Source of the DNA: Shimia sp. SK013
Lineage (GTDB): Bacteria > Pseudomonadota > Alphaproteobacteria > Rhodobacterales > Rhodobacteraceae
Reading direction: 5' to 3'
Assembly: GCF_001292625.1 (NCBI RefSeq)
Contig: NZ_LAJH01000013.1
Coordinates: 1 to 64,000 of the forward strand
Length of the DNA: 64,000 nucleotides
The notes beneath the pieces are model-generated. The model saw only the letters and a program-made list of their open reading frames with translations. It was not told the origin of the DNA and made no database searches. How positions within the stretch are numbered: the stretch's first letter is position 1; each line of letters starts with the position of its first letter. Shown here in pieces: positions 8,049 to 17,033 of the stretch. A program made the position numbers and the translations under genes.

Positions 8049-9632
8049 TTAACCTGTCACCCACATGCGCACGGGCGCATAGCTGTTCATCAGTGCAAAG
8101 CCTTTGGCGTTCTCAACCCAGCCCGCAACCTTGTCGTTGTGAGCGTCGATGAAATCGTTGAACATTGGACAGATCAAGCCACCTTCGTCACGCTGCAATG
8201 CGCCCATGTCGGCGTACATTTGCGTGCGCTTGGCCAGATCCAACTCGGCACGAGCCGCGATCAGCAACTGGTCAAACTGCTCATTTTTGAAACGAGTGTC
8301 GTTCCAGTCAGCTGTTGACAGATATGCCGTGGTGTACATCTGATCCTGCGTCGGACGACCACCCCAGTAGCTGGTGCAGAATGGTTTGTTGTTCCAGACT
8401 TCAGACCAGTAACCGTCGTTTGGCTCACGCTTGATTTCAAGCTCGATGCCAGCACCTGCCAGCGATTGCTGGAACAGTGCTGCCGCATCAGGAGCGCCAG
8501 GGAACGAGTTGTCCGATGTGCGCAGCAGAACCGAACCGGAGTGGCCCGACTTCTTGAAGTGATGCGCCGCTTTCTCCGGATCATATTCGCGCTGCTCAGT
8601 TTCGGTGAACATCGGATAAGATGAGTTGATCGGGCTGTCGTTGCCAACAGAGCCATAGCCGAACAGGATCTTGTCGACCATTTCCTGACGGTTGATACCG
8701 TGCTTGAGCGCCAGCATCAGGTCTTGATTGTCAAATGGTGCCGTATCGGCATGTGCGATGAACACATAGTGACCCGGACCGCTTGTGGATGCGACAGTGA
8801 TGCCCGGTGCGCGGGCAACCAGACCGGCGGTGCGCGGAGGCACGCGGTCGATCATGTCCACCTGACCGGACTGCAATGCAGCAACGCGGGCGGTGTTGTC
8901 GTTGATCACAATCAGTTCAATCGTCTGTGCATGGCCGATGTCACCCCAATAGTTCGGGTTTTTCTCAGCGACAAAACGCACGCCCATGTCGACTTCTTTT
9001 AGGACATAAGGACCGGTGCCGATCGCTGCGTCCGGTGCGGACTTGCCGCCACCCGGCTGTACGATCAGGTGATAGTCCGCCATCAGATAAGGCAGGTCGG
9101 CGTTGGCATTGTTCAGCTCGATGATCACGTTGCGACCGTCGGTGCGCACATCTTTGATGTCGCGCAGCAGGCCTAGCGCGCCGGACTTGGTGTCTTCACC
9201 AGCATGACGATCCAGAGTCTCTGCAACATCTGCCGCGGTCACGTCCTGACCGTTGGAGAAGGTAAGACCCTGACGCACAGTGAAGGTCCATGTCTTGGCG
9301 TCGGCGCTGGCTTCGTAGCTTTCGGCCACTTTGCCGTCGATGCCACCATCGTCAGCCAGCTCAACCAGCGGCTCACCCCAAAGGCGGATCAGCATCAGCG
9401 CAACCTGGTTGGTTGCCAGCGCCGGATCAAGGCTGTCAGTGGTCGAACCACCCTGCAGACCCATGCGCAATGTGCCGCCCTTTTGCGGACCTGCAGCCAT
9501 AACAGCACTGGACATCATGGTCGTCGCAGCAGCAGCTGTCAGACCCAATGCGCCGGCACGGCCGACAAATTCACGGCGGGTCAGCAGACCCGTCGCAGCA
9601 CGGCGACTGAGATATTTCAGTTCATCATTCAT
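8049..9632 (-). CDS. ABC transporter substrate-binding protein, peptide/family 5 type, Tat-exported
   Basis: This 527-residue periplasmic binding protein opens with a twin-arginine signal: TRREFVGRAGALGLTAAA around residues 18-35, ending near SSAVMAAG. The mature part has family-5 features such as GGTLRMGLQGG, the DSLDPAL segment, TWTFTVRQGLTFSNGQDV and GTGPYVLKEV. It delivers substrate to the two permeases downstream. The substrate is unknown, but the neighbouring CocE-type hydrolase and opine-type oxidase genes suggest an N-substituted amino acid or short peptide. A GGGAG ribosome site precedes the ATG. Confidence 0.93.
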   Translation of the reverse strand: MNDELKYLSRRAATGLLTRREFVGRAGALGLTAAAATTMMSSAVMAAGPQKGGTLRMGLQGGSTTDSLDPALATNQVALMLIRLWGEPLVELADDGGIDGKVAESYEASADAKTWTFTVRQGLTFSNGQDVTAADVAETLDRHAGEDTKSGALGLLRDIKDVRTDGRNVIIELNNANADLPYLMADYHLIVQPGGGKSAPDAAIGTGPYVLKEVDMGVRFVAEKNPNYWGDIGHAQTIELIVINDNTARVAALQSGQVDMIDRVPPRTAGLVARAPGITVASTSGPGHYVFIAHADTAPFDNQDLMLALKHGINRQEMVDKILFGYGSVGNDSPINSSYPMFTETEQREYDPEKAAHHFKKSGHSGSVLLRTSDNSFPGAPDAAALFQQSLAGAGIELEIKREPNDGYWSEVWNNKPFCTSYWGGRPTQDQMYTTAYLSTADWNDTRFKNEQFDQLLIAARAELDLAKRTQMYADMGALQRDEGGLICPMFNDFIDAHNDKVAGWVENAKGFALMNSYAPVRMWVTG

Positions 9633-9796
9633 AGTTATACTCCCTATTGAATTCTTGTTTTTTTACATGCTGCGGTTCGCCCGCGGTACAAAGCAAGGAA
9701 AAAGTTAAATGGTCGGCCAAGATTTTCGCCGCGTCGTTTCCGACGCTGAACTCACCCTTCGCCATCCCCCTAAAACCGGCGCATCATGTTCTAATT

Positions 9797-9812
9797 CCGA
9801 CAGTAGTGTCGG
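9797..9812. promoter_or_regulatory. 6-bp inverted repeat upstream of the importer operon
   Basis: CCGACA and TGTCGG flank a 4-nt centre about 165 bp upstream of the binding-protein ATG. It could be an operator half of a two-site arrangement with the larger palindrome at 9844-9878, or a weak hairpin. No regulator gene is adjacent. Confidence 0.4.
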
Positions 9813-9843
9813 TTTTCGACTTTGGCGACCCTAACACGACGTA

Positions 9844-9878
9844 ATCAGGAATTTTCTCGTTACACGAGAAAATCTGAT
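9844..9878. promoter_or_regulatory. 35-bp near-perfect palindrome between hydrolase and importer genes
   Basis: The core is a perfect 10-bp inverted repeat, ATTTTCTCGT / ACGAGAAAAT around TAC. It is extended by ATCAG and CTGAT at the outer edges with a 2-nt asymmetry. It lies 41 bp past the hydrolase stop and about 210 bp upstream of the importer start. No T-run follows it on the minus strand, so an operator is at least as likely as a terminator. Confidence 0.5.
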
Positions 9879-9918
9879 AGGACATTCCCGAAAAACGACG
9901 GAGCGCGATCGCCGCCGC

Positions 9919-11907
9919 TCAGAGGCGCGGGATCTGCGCATTCCATTCTTTGTAGAAGGCAAGATCCCCCTCCCCCGAGGTGCGCAGGCTGGCAGACACT
10001 TCGAAACAGTCGTCCAGACCGGTCATGGTCACATGGGCCTCAACGGTCACTGCCCAACCGCCGCGCGCCATGCGTCGCTCCCACCGAAAATCCGCCACCG
10101 CCGAAGACGCGTCGTCCTCTTGAATGGTAAACCGTTCCTGATGTTTGATCCGATGCGACAGCCCTGTCGAAAGATCCTCTTCGATGCCGGTGTCGCTTGC
10201 AATTTCAAGTGTCACGCTGCGATCAGAGGCATCCCGGATCACCCGCTTGGCTTCAGAACCGTCGCTTAACATGCGCGTCGCGCGCTTGGGGGCCGCTTTT
10301 GGCGGATCAAAAGCCCACCCTTCGCCCATGCCCTCAGGCAAAACAGGCAACTCCAGCGTGCCACTGTCCACCAGCAGGGTAACGGGTTTCGCCTCTGGCC
10401 ACACGAACGGCCAATAGCTGGTCGAAATCGCCACCCGCAGCTTGTGTCCAACCGGCAACCGATAGCCGCACTGATCCAACACAACCGACACATCCACCAT
10501 GTCGCCCACAGGCATGTCGACAGCTGTCTCATGCCCAGCGCGATGGCGCAGGTTCAAAAATCCGTGGCAGATCAAAGCGCTGCTGCCATCCGGCGCCACA
10601 TCACATAGCCGCACCGCCACTTGCGCGCGCGGCTGGTCGCTCGCCAGACGTAGGTTTACAGTTGGTGAACCGACGATATCGCAGGCCTGTTGCACCACAG
10701 CTCCGTCAAAACACAGGCTCAGAGCGTCATCCAAACGCTGATCATCCGGCAATTCTCCAGGGCCAAAGCCAAAGGGAAAGAATTCGCCCGCCGCCTGTCC
10801 ACACGCAAGCGCCGGATAGGCTTGGCGCCCTACCGGCCCAGCCTCTGCCGCCAAGGCCTCAGCGTTGAAATGCAAAACCTCCGGCTGGGGTCGCGCCGAC
10901 CAATCGTCCAGCGCCACCCAGCGCCCGGGCCGACGGTCATAGCTCAATTTCGGCGGCACGCTGTCCATCACCCAAAGCCGCATATCCGGTAAGTCTTCAG
11001 CGCCGTTCTCGATCCCTTTGAGCCAGCGATCCCACCACCGCAGCATCTCGCCGAGAAAATCTATCCGCGGTTCCGGCACCGCAAAATGCGGATACTTGTG
11101 GTTCCACGGCCCGATCAGCCCTTTGACCGGCGCATCAAGGTTTTCCACCAAATGGGCAATCGTGTTGCGATAGCCGTCATGCCATCCACCCACACTAAGA
11201 ACGGCGGCAGTGATCGCGCTGTAGTCCTCGCAAACCGACCCGTGTTTCCAATAATCATCCCGCAACTGATGCTCCGCCCAGCGCCCTGCAAGAAACGGTG
11301 TGTCGTCCAATCGTTCTTGCCACATATCCATCGCGCCTTCGCGCACGATCTCCGGATCCGGTGGCAGCGCGAACCACCCCAACACAGTTGCAGCCCACGC
11401 CGGATTTTCACCCAACATGATGCCGCCTTTGTAATGGATGTCGTCGGCATATCGGTCCACGGTTGAGCAAATCGACACAACGGCCTTAAGCGGCTCGGGG
11501 CGCAGCGCCGCAATCTGCAGGCCGTTAAAGCCGCCCCAGCTGATGCCCATCATCCCAACCGTGCCCGAACACCAGGCCTGCGCCGCCAGCCAGTCAATGA
11601 CCGCCACACCGTCTGCCAGCTCCTGTTCGGAATATTCGTCGTCAAACAATCCTTCGCTGTCACCGGTGCCGCGCATATCTACCCGCACGCAGGCATAACC
11701 ATGTCCCGCCATATAAGGATGGGTCAACGCATCGCGCTCGGCGGTGCTGTCGCGTTTGCGATAAGGCAGGTATTCCAAAACGGCGGGCACCGCTCCCGCG
11801 CCTTTGGGCCGCCAGATGCGCGCCGACAAGCGAACGCCGTCTGGCATCGGGATCCAGACATGAGGCTCTTCCTCGATTTCAAACGGAAACTCTGTGACAT
11901 GCTGCAT
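9919..11907 (-). CDS. CocE/NonD family hydrolase (X-Pro dipeptidyl-peptidase S15-like)
   Basis: This 662-residue protein has the S15/CocE architecture. An alpha/beta-hydrolase domain carries the nucleophile elbow GISWGG near residue 120 and the oxyanion-type LEYLPYRKRD segment. An acidic and a histidine region follow (GGWHDGYRN, GPWNHKYP). The C-terminal half is the jelly-roll X-Pro C domain, with GHKLRVAISTSYWPF. Members cleave X-Pro peptides, glutaryl-acylamides or cocaine-like esters. No signal peptide is visible, so it should act in the cytoplasm on imported substrate. It lies between the TRIC/oxidase genes and the importer on the same strand. Confidence 0.88.
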   Translation of the reverse strand: MQHVTEFPFEIEEEPHVWIPMPDGVRLSARIWRPKGAGAVPAVLEYLPYRKRDSTAERDALTHPYMAGHGYACVRVDMRGTGDSEGLFDDEYSEQELADGVAVIDWLAAQAWCSGTVGMMGISWGGFNGLQIAALRPEPLKAVVSICSTVDRYADDIHYKGGIMLGENPAWAATVLGWFALPPDPEIVREGAMDMWQERLDDTPFLAGRWAEHQLRDDYWKHGSVCEDYSAITAAVLSVGGWHDGYRNTIAHLVENLDAPVKGLIGPWNHKYPHFAVPEPRIDFLGEMLRWWDRWLKGIENGAEDLPDMRLWVMDSVPPKLSYDRRPGRWVALDDWSARPQPEVLHFNAEALAAEAGPVGRQAYPALACGQAAGEFFPFGFGPGELPDDQRLDDALSLCFDGAVVQQACDIVGSPTVNLRLASDQPRAQVAVRLCDVAPDGSSALICHGFLNLRHRAGHETAVDMPVGDMVDVSVVLDQCGYRLPVGHKLRVAISTSYWPFVWPEAKPVTLLVDSGTLELPVLPEGMGEGWAFDPPKAAPKRATRMLSDGSEAKRVIRDASDRSVTLEIASDTGIEEDLSTGLSHRIKHQERFTIQEDDASSAVADFRWERRMARGGWAVTVEAHVTMTGLDDCFEVSASLRTSGEGDLAFYKEWNAQIPRL

Positions 11908-11980
11908 GGCTGCGCTCTCCCAACGATCTCTGTCGCCAGCTTTGCCGCAACGCGCAGAATATTCTAGGGATTTCTGCCCC

Positions 11981-12616
11981 TCACCCGTCCAGCGCGCTTT
12001 CGGCTTTCATGTCGGTCCGTGCAATCACGATCAGCCGCACAATCAACATACCCAGAAAACCGACCCCCACGGCGATTTCTTCCCCGACCCACTTGTCCAA
12101 AATTAGGTAGGTTACCCCACCCACCAACGAGATCGTGGCATAAAGGTCTTCTTTCAACACCGACGGCGTCACATTGCACAGCACATCGCGGATCATGCCG
12201 CCAACGGTTCCGGTGATCACACCAATGACAACGGCAATCACGACATGGGTTTGCATCTCTTGCGCCACGCGCACGCCCACCAACGTGAACAGCGCCAATC
12301 CTACAGCATCAAATTGCATCAACAATTTCAAACGCTTGCCATTTCCCGCCGGCAATCGCGTGGCCACAAAGTATGTCACCACCGCCACCGGCACTGCAGA
12401 GTACAGATAGGTTAGGTCGGTGATCCAGAACACCGGCACGCGCCCCAACAACATATCCCGCAAAGTGCCGCCGCCAACCGCAGTCGCCACCGCAATGACA
12501 GTTGCACCAAACAGGTCCAACTCCAGCCGCGCGCCCTGAATTGCTGCCGACGCCGCCATCACTGCAGTGGCAATCACAGTCAGGAGAAACATCACTGTCA
12601 AAAGCTGGTCAATCAT
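11981..12616 (-). CDS. TRIC/UPF0126 family trimeric cation channel protein
   Basis: The 211-residue protein has seven predicted hydrophobic segments. It also has the internal duplication typical of UPF0126: AVGGGTLRDMLLGRVPVF in the first half and GTVGGMIRDVLCNVTPSVL in the second. Prokaryotic TRIC homologues form trimeric K+-permeable channels. YicG-type members have also been discussed as amino-acid related, for example glycine. The ATG at 12616 overlaps the upstream oxidoreductase stop by 8 bp, so it is co-expressed with an amino-acid-oxidising enzyme. Confidence 0.88.
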   Translation of the reverse strand: MIDQLLTVMFLLTVIATAVMAASAAIQGARLELDLFGATVIAVATAVGGGTLRDMLLGRVPVFWITDLTYLYSAVPVAVVTYFVATRLPAGNGKRLKLLMQFDAVGLALFTLVGVRVAQEMQTHVVIAVVIGVITGTVGGMIRDVLCNVTPSVLKEDLYATISLVGGVTYLILDKWVGEEIAVGVGFLGMLIVRLIVIARTDMKAESALDG

Positions 12617-14003
12617 CCTCTGGCCTCTGCGCCTGGCGCGCCATGCCGGCCAGCGCACCAAGGGTCACGGGCTTGATCGGCGGTCGTGCGTTAAGCGTGC
12701 CGATCTCGTCTATCTTGGCATCGCTTTCCTGCACAACAATACGCGCCAATGCGGCAGCGCACATGCGCCCCTGACACCGACCCATTCCAGCACGCGTGCT
12801 TACTTTGACGTGGTTGATCCCCGTCGCACCGTCCCGAACTGCTTGTCGCACCTCACCCGCGCTGATTTCTTCGCACCGGCACACCGTGACGTTGTCCGCC
12901 GGAGCCAGCGCGGCCGCGTAAGGCGGGAACGCCTTTTCGATCAACGGCCGCAAACTCAACTCGAAATCCCGCTCTTCGATCCACCCCGACGTGCGGCGAT
13001 CCCGTTCCGGGCTATGCACAAACCCCAAGTCGTGGGCAATCGCCAACGCCGCAATCCGTCCTGACAGTTCCGCCGCCCGCGCGCCCCCGATCCAGACACC
13101 GTCACCGGCCACCCAGACGCGTGGCACCTCGGTGCGGCCCCAGCTGTCGCAAACAGGCACATGCGCTTGGATTGTCGCGCTCCAGATATGCGGCACACCA
13201 GCCGCGCGGCTGGCCTGCACATGCGGCACAACCCCGTGATGCAGCAGCGCTGCATCACAGCTCAACTCCCGCCGCCGCCCGCCACTGGAAAAACTCACCG
13301 TGTCCACACGCCGTTCCCCCAAAAGCGCAATATTCGCGCTCGCCATATAGCGAGGAATACCTGCGTTGCGCAGCTCGTTAAGGTCGGCAAGGCTGCGCTG
13401 AACATACCGCCCCGCCCGCAACATCAAGCGCCACATCAATAGCGCCCGCCGCGAATCCCGGCGCTGGCGGGTCTCGACCAGGGCCACAGGTGGTGCCCCC
13501 GCGCGCAAAAGTTGCACCGCCACCAAATGCAACAATGGTCCTGAGCCCACGAGCACCGCATTCTCAACCGCCAAACCCGATTGCTTAAGCATGATCTGCG
13601 CCGCTCCGGCGGCCATCACTCCGGGCAGCGTCCAGCCCGGTACAGGCATCGGGCGCTCAATCGCGCCAGTCGCCAAAAGCACGCTGCGCGCCCCGATCTG
13701 ACGTGCTCCTTCCGGCGAATTCAACGCCAGCTGCCCTTTCTCGATTGCCCAAACCGAATGGCCCGAAAAGTGGGTGATCGCCTCGTGGTTAATGCCATCT
13801 ACCAACGGCACCCCACGGAGATACTCTTTGCCTAGCTGCGCACCATAGGTCTTCGCTGCGCGACCCAAGTTTCGATAAATCTGCCCACCGGCGCGCGGCT
13901 GCTCGTCCACCAACGCAACCTTCAACCCCGCTTCGGCCGCTTCGCGCGCCGCCGCCATACCGGCCGGTCCAGCGCCAACAATGGCCAGATCAAAGCGATG
14001 CAT
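12609..14003 (-). CDS. FAD/NAD(P) oxidoreductase, opine-oxidase/HcnB-type alpha subunit with BFD-like 2Fe-2S domain
   Basis: The 464-residue protein has an N-terminal FAD site, DLAIVGAGPAGMAAAREA, and a second dinucleotide fold starting VLVGSGPLLHL. A C-terminal BFD-like iron-sulfur region has VCRCEEISAGEV and later GRCQGRMC, giving four cysteines. This is the architecture of HcnB, octopine/nopaline oxidase subunit A and hydroxyproline dehydrogenase alpha subunits. The ATG at 14003 overlaps the preceding 2Fe-2S gene by 14 nt. With its two upstream neighbours it should form a heterotrimeric membrane-linked amine dehydrogenase. The substrate cannot be read from the sequence. Confidence 0.88.
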   Translation of the reverse strand: MHRFDLAIVGAGPAGMAAAREAAEAGLKVALVDEQPRAGGQIYRNLGRAAKTYGAQLGKEYLRGVPLVDGINHEAITHFSGHSVWAIEKGQLALNSPEGARQIGARSVLLATGAIERPMPVPGWTLPGVMAAGAAQIMLKQSGLAVENAVLVGSGPLLHLVAVQLLRAGAPPVALVETRQRRDSRRALLMWRLMLRAGRYVQRSLADLNELRNAGIPRYMASANIALLGERRVDTVSFSSGGRRRELSCDAALLHHGVVPHVQASRAAGVPHIWSATIQAHVPVCDSWGRTEVPRVWVAGDGVWIGGARAAELSGRIAALAIAHDLGFVHSPERDRRTSGWIEERDFELSLRPLIEKAFPPYAAALAPADNVTVCRCEEISAGEVRQAVRDGATGINHVKVSTRAGMGRCQGRMCAAALARIVVQESDAKIDEIGTLNARPPIKPVTLGALAGMARQAQRPEDD

Positions 14004-14259
14004 ACGGGCCCTCCCACCGCTGCCGCGCCGGACGCACGTCCATGCCAGCCCGCACTTGAACCATACAGGATTGCTGTGACACACCGTCCACCTCAAGCAG
14101 GCAATCAAAACAGATGCCCATCATGCAATAGGGCGCCCGCGCCACCCCTTGAAACGGGGTTTGCCGGAACCCATCGATCCCGGCCGCCAACAGCGCCGCC
14201 GCAAGGGTGTCACCCTCAGGTAACATCAAGGGTTCCCCGGCGAATTGCACCTCAACCAT
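13990..14259 (-). CDS. (2Fe-2S)-binding protein, HcnA/opine-oxidase gamma type
   Basis: The product is about 89 residues with the small ferredoxin-like pattern. It has GDTLAAALLAAGI, then CMMGICFDCLLEVDG (C-x4-C-x2-C) and a distal cysteine in SQQSCMVQV. These are the four ligands of a plant-type 2Fe-2S cluster. It transfers electrons between the two flavoprotein subunits encoded on either side. The start is uncertain: ATG 14259 gives the family length, while an in-frame ATG at 14328 would overlap the upstream gene by 47 nt. Confidence 0.85.
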   Translation of the reverse strand: MVEVQFAGEPLMLPEGDTLAAALLAAGIDGFRQTPFQGVARAPYCMMGICFDCLLEVDGVSQQSCMVQVRAGMDVRPARQRWEGPYASL

Positions 14260-14281
14260 TGGCGCATCCGGTATCAAAGAT

Positions 14282-15391
14282 TTAAGCCGCAAACCGGGTT
14301 TCACCGAACACCTCCAAGTCAGGCGCATAATCGCGCCGCAAAAGCCACGATGGCAGCGATGTCGCGTGAACCGCCGCCAAAGTTACGCCGCTGTGACAGC
14401 TGATTAGAAACGCACCCGGACAAGTCGGGCTTTCCTGATAGATCGGCAACCCGTCCGGCGACATCACCCGCAAGGCCCCCCAAGCCCGCAATACCTGCGC
14501 GCGGGCCAAAACCGGATAAGCGTCCACCGCCTCGGCTGCCAGTTTCGCCATCCCGTCCAGCGTAACTCGCCGGTCCATTCCGACGTCTTCATTCGTGGCC
14601 CCGATCTGGATACCACCCGCGCGGTCCTGACGGGCAATCAGCGATGGCCGTCGGATCAACGGCGGCAACTTTTCAGTGATCAGGATCTGACCACGTTCCG
14701 GGCGCAAGGGCGCGGCAAAACCCAGACTTGGCCCCAACTGCGCCGATCCCAATCCGGCCGCCAAGACAACCTTGGCCGCCTGAATTTCCGCGCCATCCGC
14801 ACACGTCAAACGAAACCCCTCCTCTGCTCCCGCGCGTGCCGCAATATCGCTGACCGACGTGGCCCCGATGATGCGCCCTCCTTGCGCCACCACCGCGCCC
14901 GAAAGCGCCGTGATCAACGCCAGCGGATCCACATGCCCGTCGCCATGGTGCAAAATTGCGCTTGTCACTTTGGGGCCGATTTCGGGCTCCTCGATGCTCA
15001 ATGTCTCGGGGCTCAATATCTCAAATGGATAATCCGCACCCAACTCAGCCTGCAGCGCCTCATGTTCGGTCACCGCGTCTGCAAGGCTGTCGTCGTTGAA
15101 ATGCAGGTCCAAGCCACCGTCCTGACGCAATCCCACGTCGACGCCACTGGCTTCTTTCAAATTGGCGGCAAAACCAGGCCACAAGTCGGCACTCTCTTTG
15201 CTCCACCGTGCGTATCTTGGCTCGTGAACGCCTTTGCCCTGCAACCAGATCAGCCCGAAATTGCCGCGGCTCGCCTTGGGGTCTGCATCGCTGCCGTCCA
15301 GCACGACGACGCTCTGACCCGCGTCAAGCAGACCCAATGCCACTGACAGGCCGACAATTCCCCCTCCGACAATGGCAAAATCCGCGTCCAT
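14282..15391 (-). CDS. FAD-dependent amino-acid/opine oxidase beta subunit (DAO family, HcnC-like)
   Basis: This DAO-fold flavoprotein of about 369 residues starts with FAIVGGGIVGLSVALGLL. Later blocks are typical of glycine/sarcosine/D-amino-acid oxidases: PLRPERGQILITE, GGIQIGATNEDVG and the C-terminal CHSGVTLAAVHA. It is the catalytic subunit of the three-part enzyme. The ATG at 15391 is supported by AGGAG about 7 nt upstream, and a TTG at 15406 is less likely. The ASRGNFGLIW segment matches the hydrogen-cyanide synthase / hydroxyproline-dehydrogenase subgroup, so D-hydroxyproline or an opine is a possible substrate (inference). Confidence 0.87.
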   Translation of the reverse strand: MDADFAIVGGGIVGLSVALGLLDAGQSVVVLDGSDADPKASRGNFGLIWLQGKGVHEPRYARWSKESADLWPGFAANLKEASGVDVGLRQDGGLDLHFNDDSLADAVTEHEALQAELGADYPFEILSPETLSIEEPEIGPKVTSAILHHGDGHVDPLALITALSGAVVAQGGRIIGATSVSDIAARAGAEEGFRLTCADGAEIQAAKVVLAAGLGSAQLGPSLGFAAPLRPERGQILITEKLPPLIRRPSLIARQDRAGGIQIGATNEDVGMDRRVTLDGMAKLAAEAVDAYPVLARAQVLRAWGALRVMSPDGLPIYQESPTCPGAFLISCHSGVTLAAVHATSLPSWLLRRDYAPDLEVFGETRFAA

Positions 15392-15498
15392 GCGGGACTC
15401 CTGCAATAACTTGCTCTCAATTTGACTACGTTAGTGGAGGTTGCCCCGTGGGCCAAGGTTGTCCAGCCACGCCGCGCGGATCTGGCCCCAAAAATTTT

Positions 15499-15519
15499 CG
15501 GGGGGCCTGATGCCCCCCG
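15499..15519 (-). terminator. GC-rich hairpin terminator after folC
   Basis: CGGGGGGC and GCCCCCCG form a perfect 8-bp stem with a 5-nt loop. On the minus strand AAAATTTTT follows, fitting termination of the accD-folC transcript. T residues also follow on the plus strand, so it is potentially bidirectional. Confidence 0.75.
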
Positions 15520-15698
15520 TTTTCTTGCCTGCCTGTCCCGATAAGTCCGAGGTTTTCCGCATTTTGATTTTTTGCTTCGGAAAACCCGCGTTGGAAGGAC
15601 TATAGCGCCACCGATTCGAATCAGTCAACTGGGTGATTCGCAAAAACGAATCGCACTGGATAAAAATGGACGAATCGCCCGCGCAATTTGTCAGCCGC

Positions 15699-16973
15699 TC
15701 AGCCGTTGGACCGCAGCACATGCCCCGCCAGATACAGCGACCCACAAATCAGCACCCGCGCGTTTGGGTTTTGCGCAACAATGGCAGCCAAAGCCGCCTC
15801 GACGCTGTCCGCTTCCTGCGCCGCCAATCCTGCCGCTCGGGCAGCCGCCGCCGTTTCCGCAGCGCTCAGCGTGGCCGCCTCTCCGGGAATGGACACCGCG
15901 TGCAACGCCTCGGCCTGCGCTGCCAAAGGCGCCATATACCCGCCAACGTCTTTTGTGTTCAGCATGCCGCAAATCAAAAAGGTCGGGCGTTTGGGCAAAC
16001 TCGCCAGATGTGCGCCAAGTGCCTCACCGGCCGCCGCATTGTGCCCGCCATCCAGCCACAACTCCGCCTCCGGCGCGGCCTCAACCAATGGTCCTTCCCG
16101 CATCCGCATCATCCGCGCAGGCCAAAACACATCGCGCATTGCTGCCTCACAAGCGGCCTCATCGCAGCCAAGATGGCGCAACGCCGCAATTGCCGCGCCC
16201 GCGTTCTGGATTTGATGCGCGCCCGGCAGGGCTGGCAATGGCAGATCCAAAAGGCCGGTTTCATCCTGAAACACCAGACGCCCGCGCTCTTCCCACACGT
16301 GCCACTGTTGACCATAAGCAATCAGTGGCGCGCCCAACTTCGCCGCTGTCGCCTCGATCACATCCATCGCCTCATCCGGCTGCGGTCCCACAATCACCGG
16401 CACACCGTGCTTGATAATACCCGCTTTCTCGGCGGCAATCTTGGCCACGGTGTCGCCAAGAAATTGCTCGTGATCCTTGCTGATCGGTGTGATCACCGTG
16501 AGCTTGGGCGCATCAATCACATTGGTCGCGTCCAGCCGCCCGCCGAGGCCAACTTCAAGCAACGTGTAATCCGCTGTGTTGCGGGCAAACGCCAGCAACC
16601 CAGCACAGGTAGTGATCTCAAAATAGGTGATGTTCTCGCGATTGTTGGCGTCCCAGCACTCGTCCAGCACGTCGGTCAGATGTGCCTCGTCAATCAGCGT
16701 ACCTGCCAGCCGGATGCGCTCATGAAACCGCGCCAGATGCGGGCTGGTGTAGGCATGCACCCGCTTGCCTGCGCCTTCCAATCCAGCGCGGATCATCGCC
16801 TGCGTGCTGCCTTTGCCATTGGTGCCGGCCAGATGGATCACCGGCGGCATTTTGCGCTCTGGATGATCCAGCGCGCCAAGCAGCCGCCACATCCGATCCA
16901 ACGTCAGATCAATGATCTTGGGATGCAGTGCCAACATGCGCGCCAAAATGGCGTCGGAGGTGTTTTCAGTCAT
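15699..16973 (-). CDS. folC: Bifunctional folylpolyglutamate synthase / dihydrofolate synthase
   Basis: The 424-residue Mur-ligase-fold enzyme has the P-loop HLAGTNGKGST near residue 50, the YTSPHL and NITYFEITT segments, LLEVGLGGRLDATNV, and the DGGHN motif of the C-terminal domain. FolC adds glutamate to dihydropteroate and to reduced folates. The ATG at 16973 was chosen over an upstream in-frame non-ATG reading because the family sequence begins there. It follows accD after about 60 nt, the common accD-folC pairing. Confidence 0.95.
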   Translation of the reverse strand: MTENTSDAILARMLALHPKIIDLTLDRMWRLLGALDHPERKMPPVIHLAGTNGKGSTQAMIRAGLEGAGKRVHAYTSPHLARFHERIRLAGTLIDEAHLTDVLDECWDANNRENITYFEITTCAGLLAFARNTADYTLLEVGLGGRLDATNVIDAPKLTVITPISKDHEQFLGDTVAKIAAEKAGIIKHGVPVIVGPQPDEAMDVIEATAAKLGAPLIAYGQQWHVWEERGRLVFQDETGLLDLPLPALPGAHQIQNAGAAIAALRHLGCDEAACEAAMRDVFWPARMMRMREGPLVEAAPEAELWLDGGHNAAAGEALGAHLASLPKRPTFLICGMLNTKDVGGYMAPLAAQAEALHAVSIPGEAATLSAAETAAAARAAGLAAQEADSVEAALAAIVAQNPNARVLICGSLYLAGHVLRSNG

Positions 16974-17033
16974 TGCCCACTCTTTTTCGCACGGCTGCAA
17001 CACAGGCGCCCCCCCTCAGGGGCAACGCCGCCT

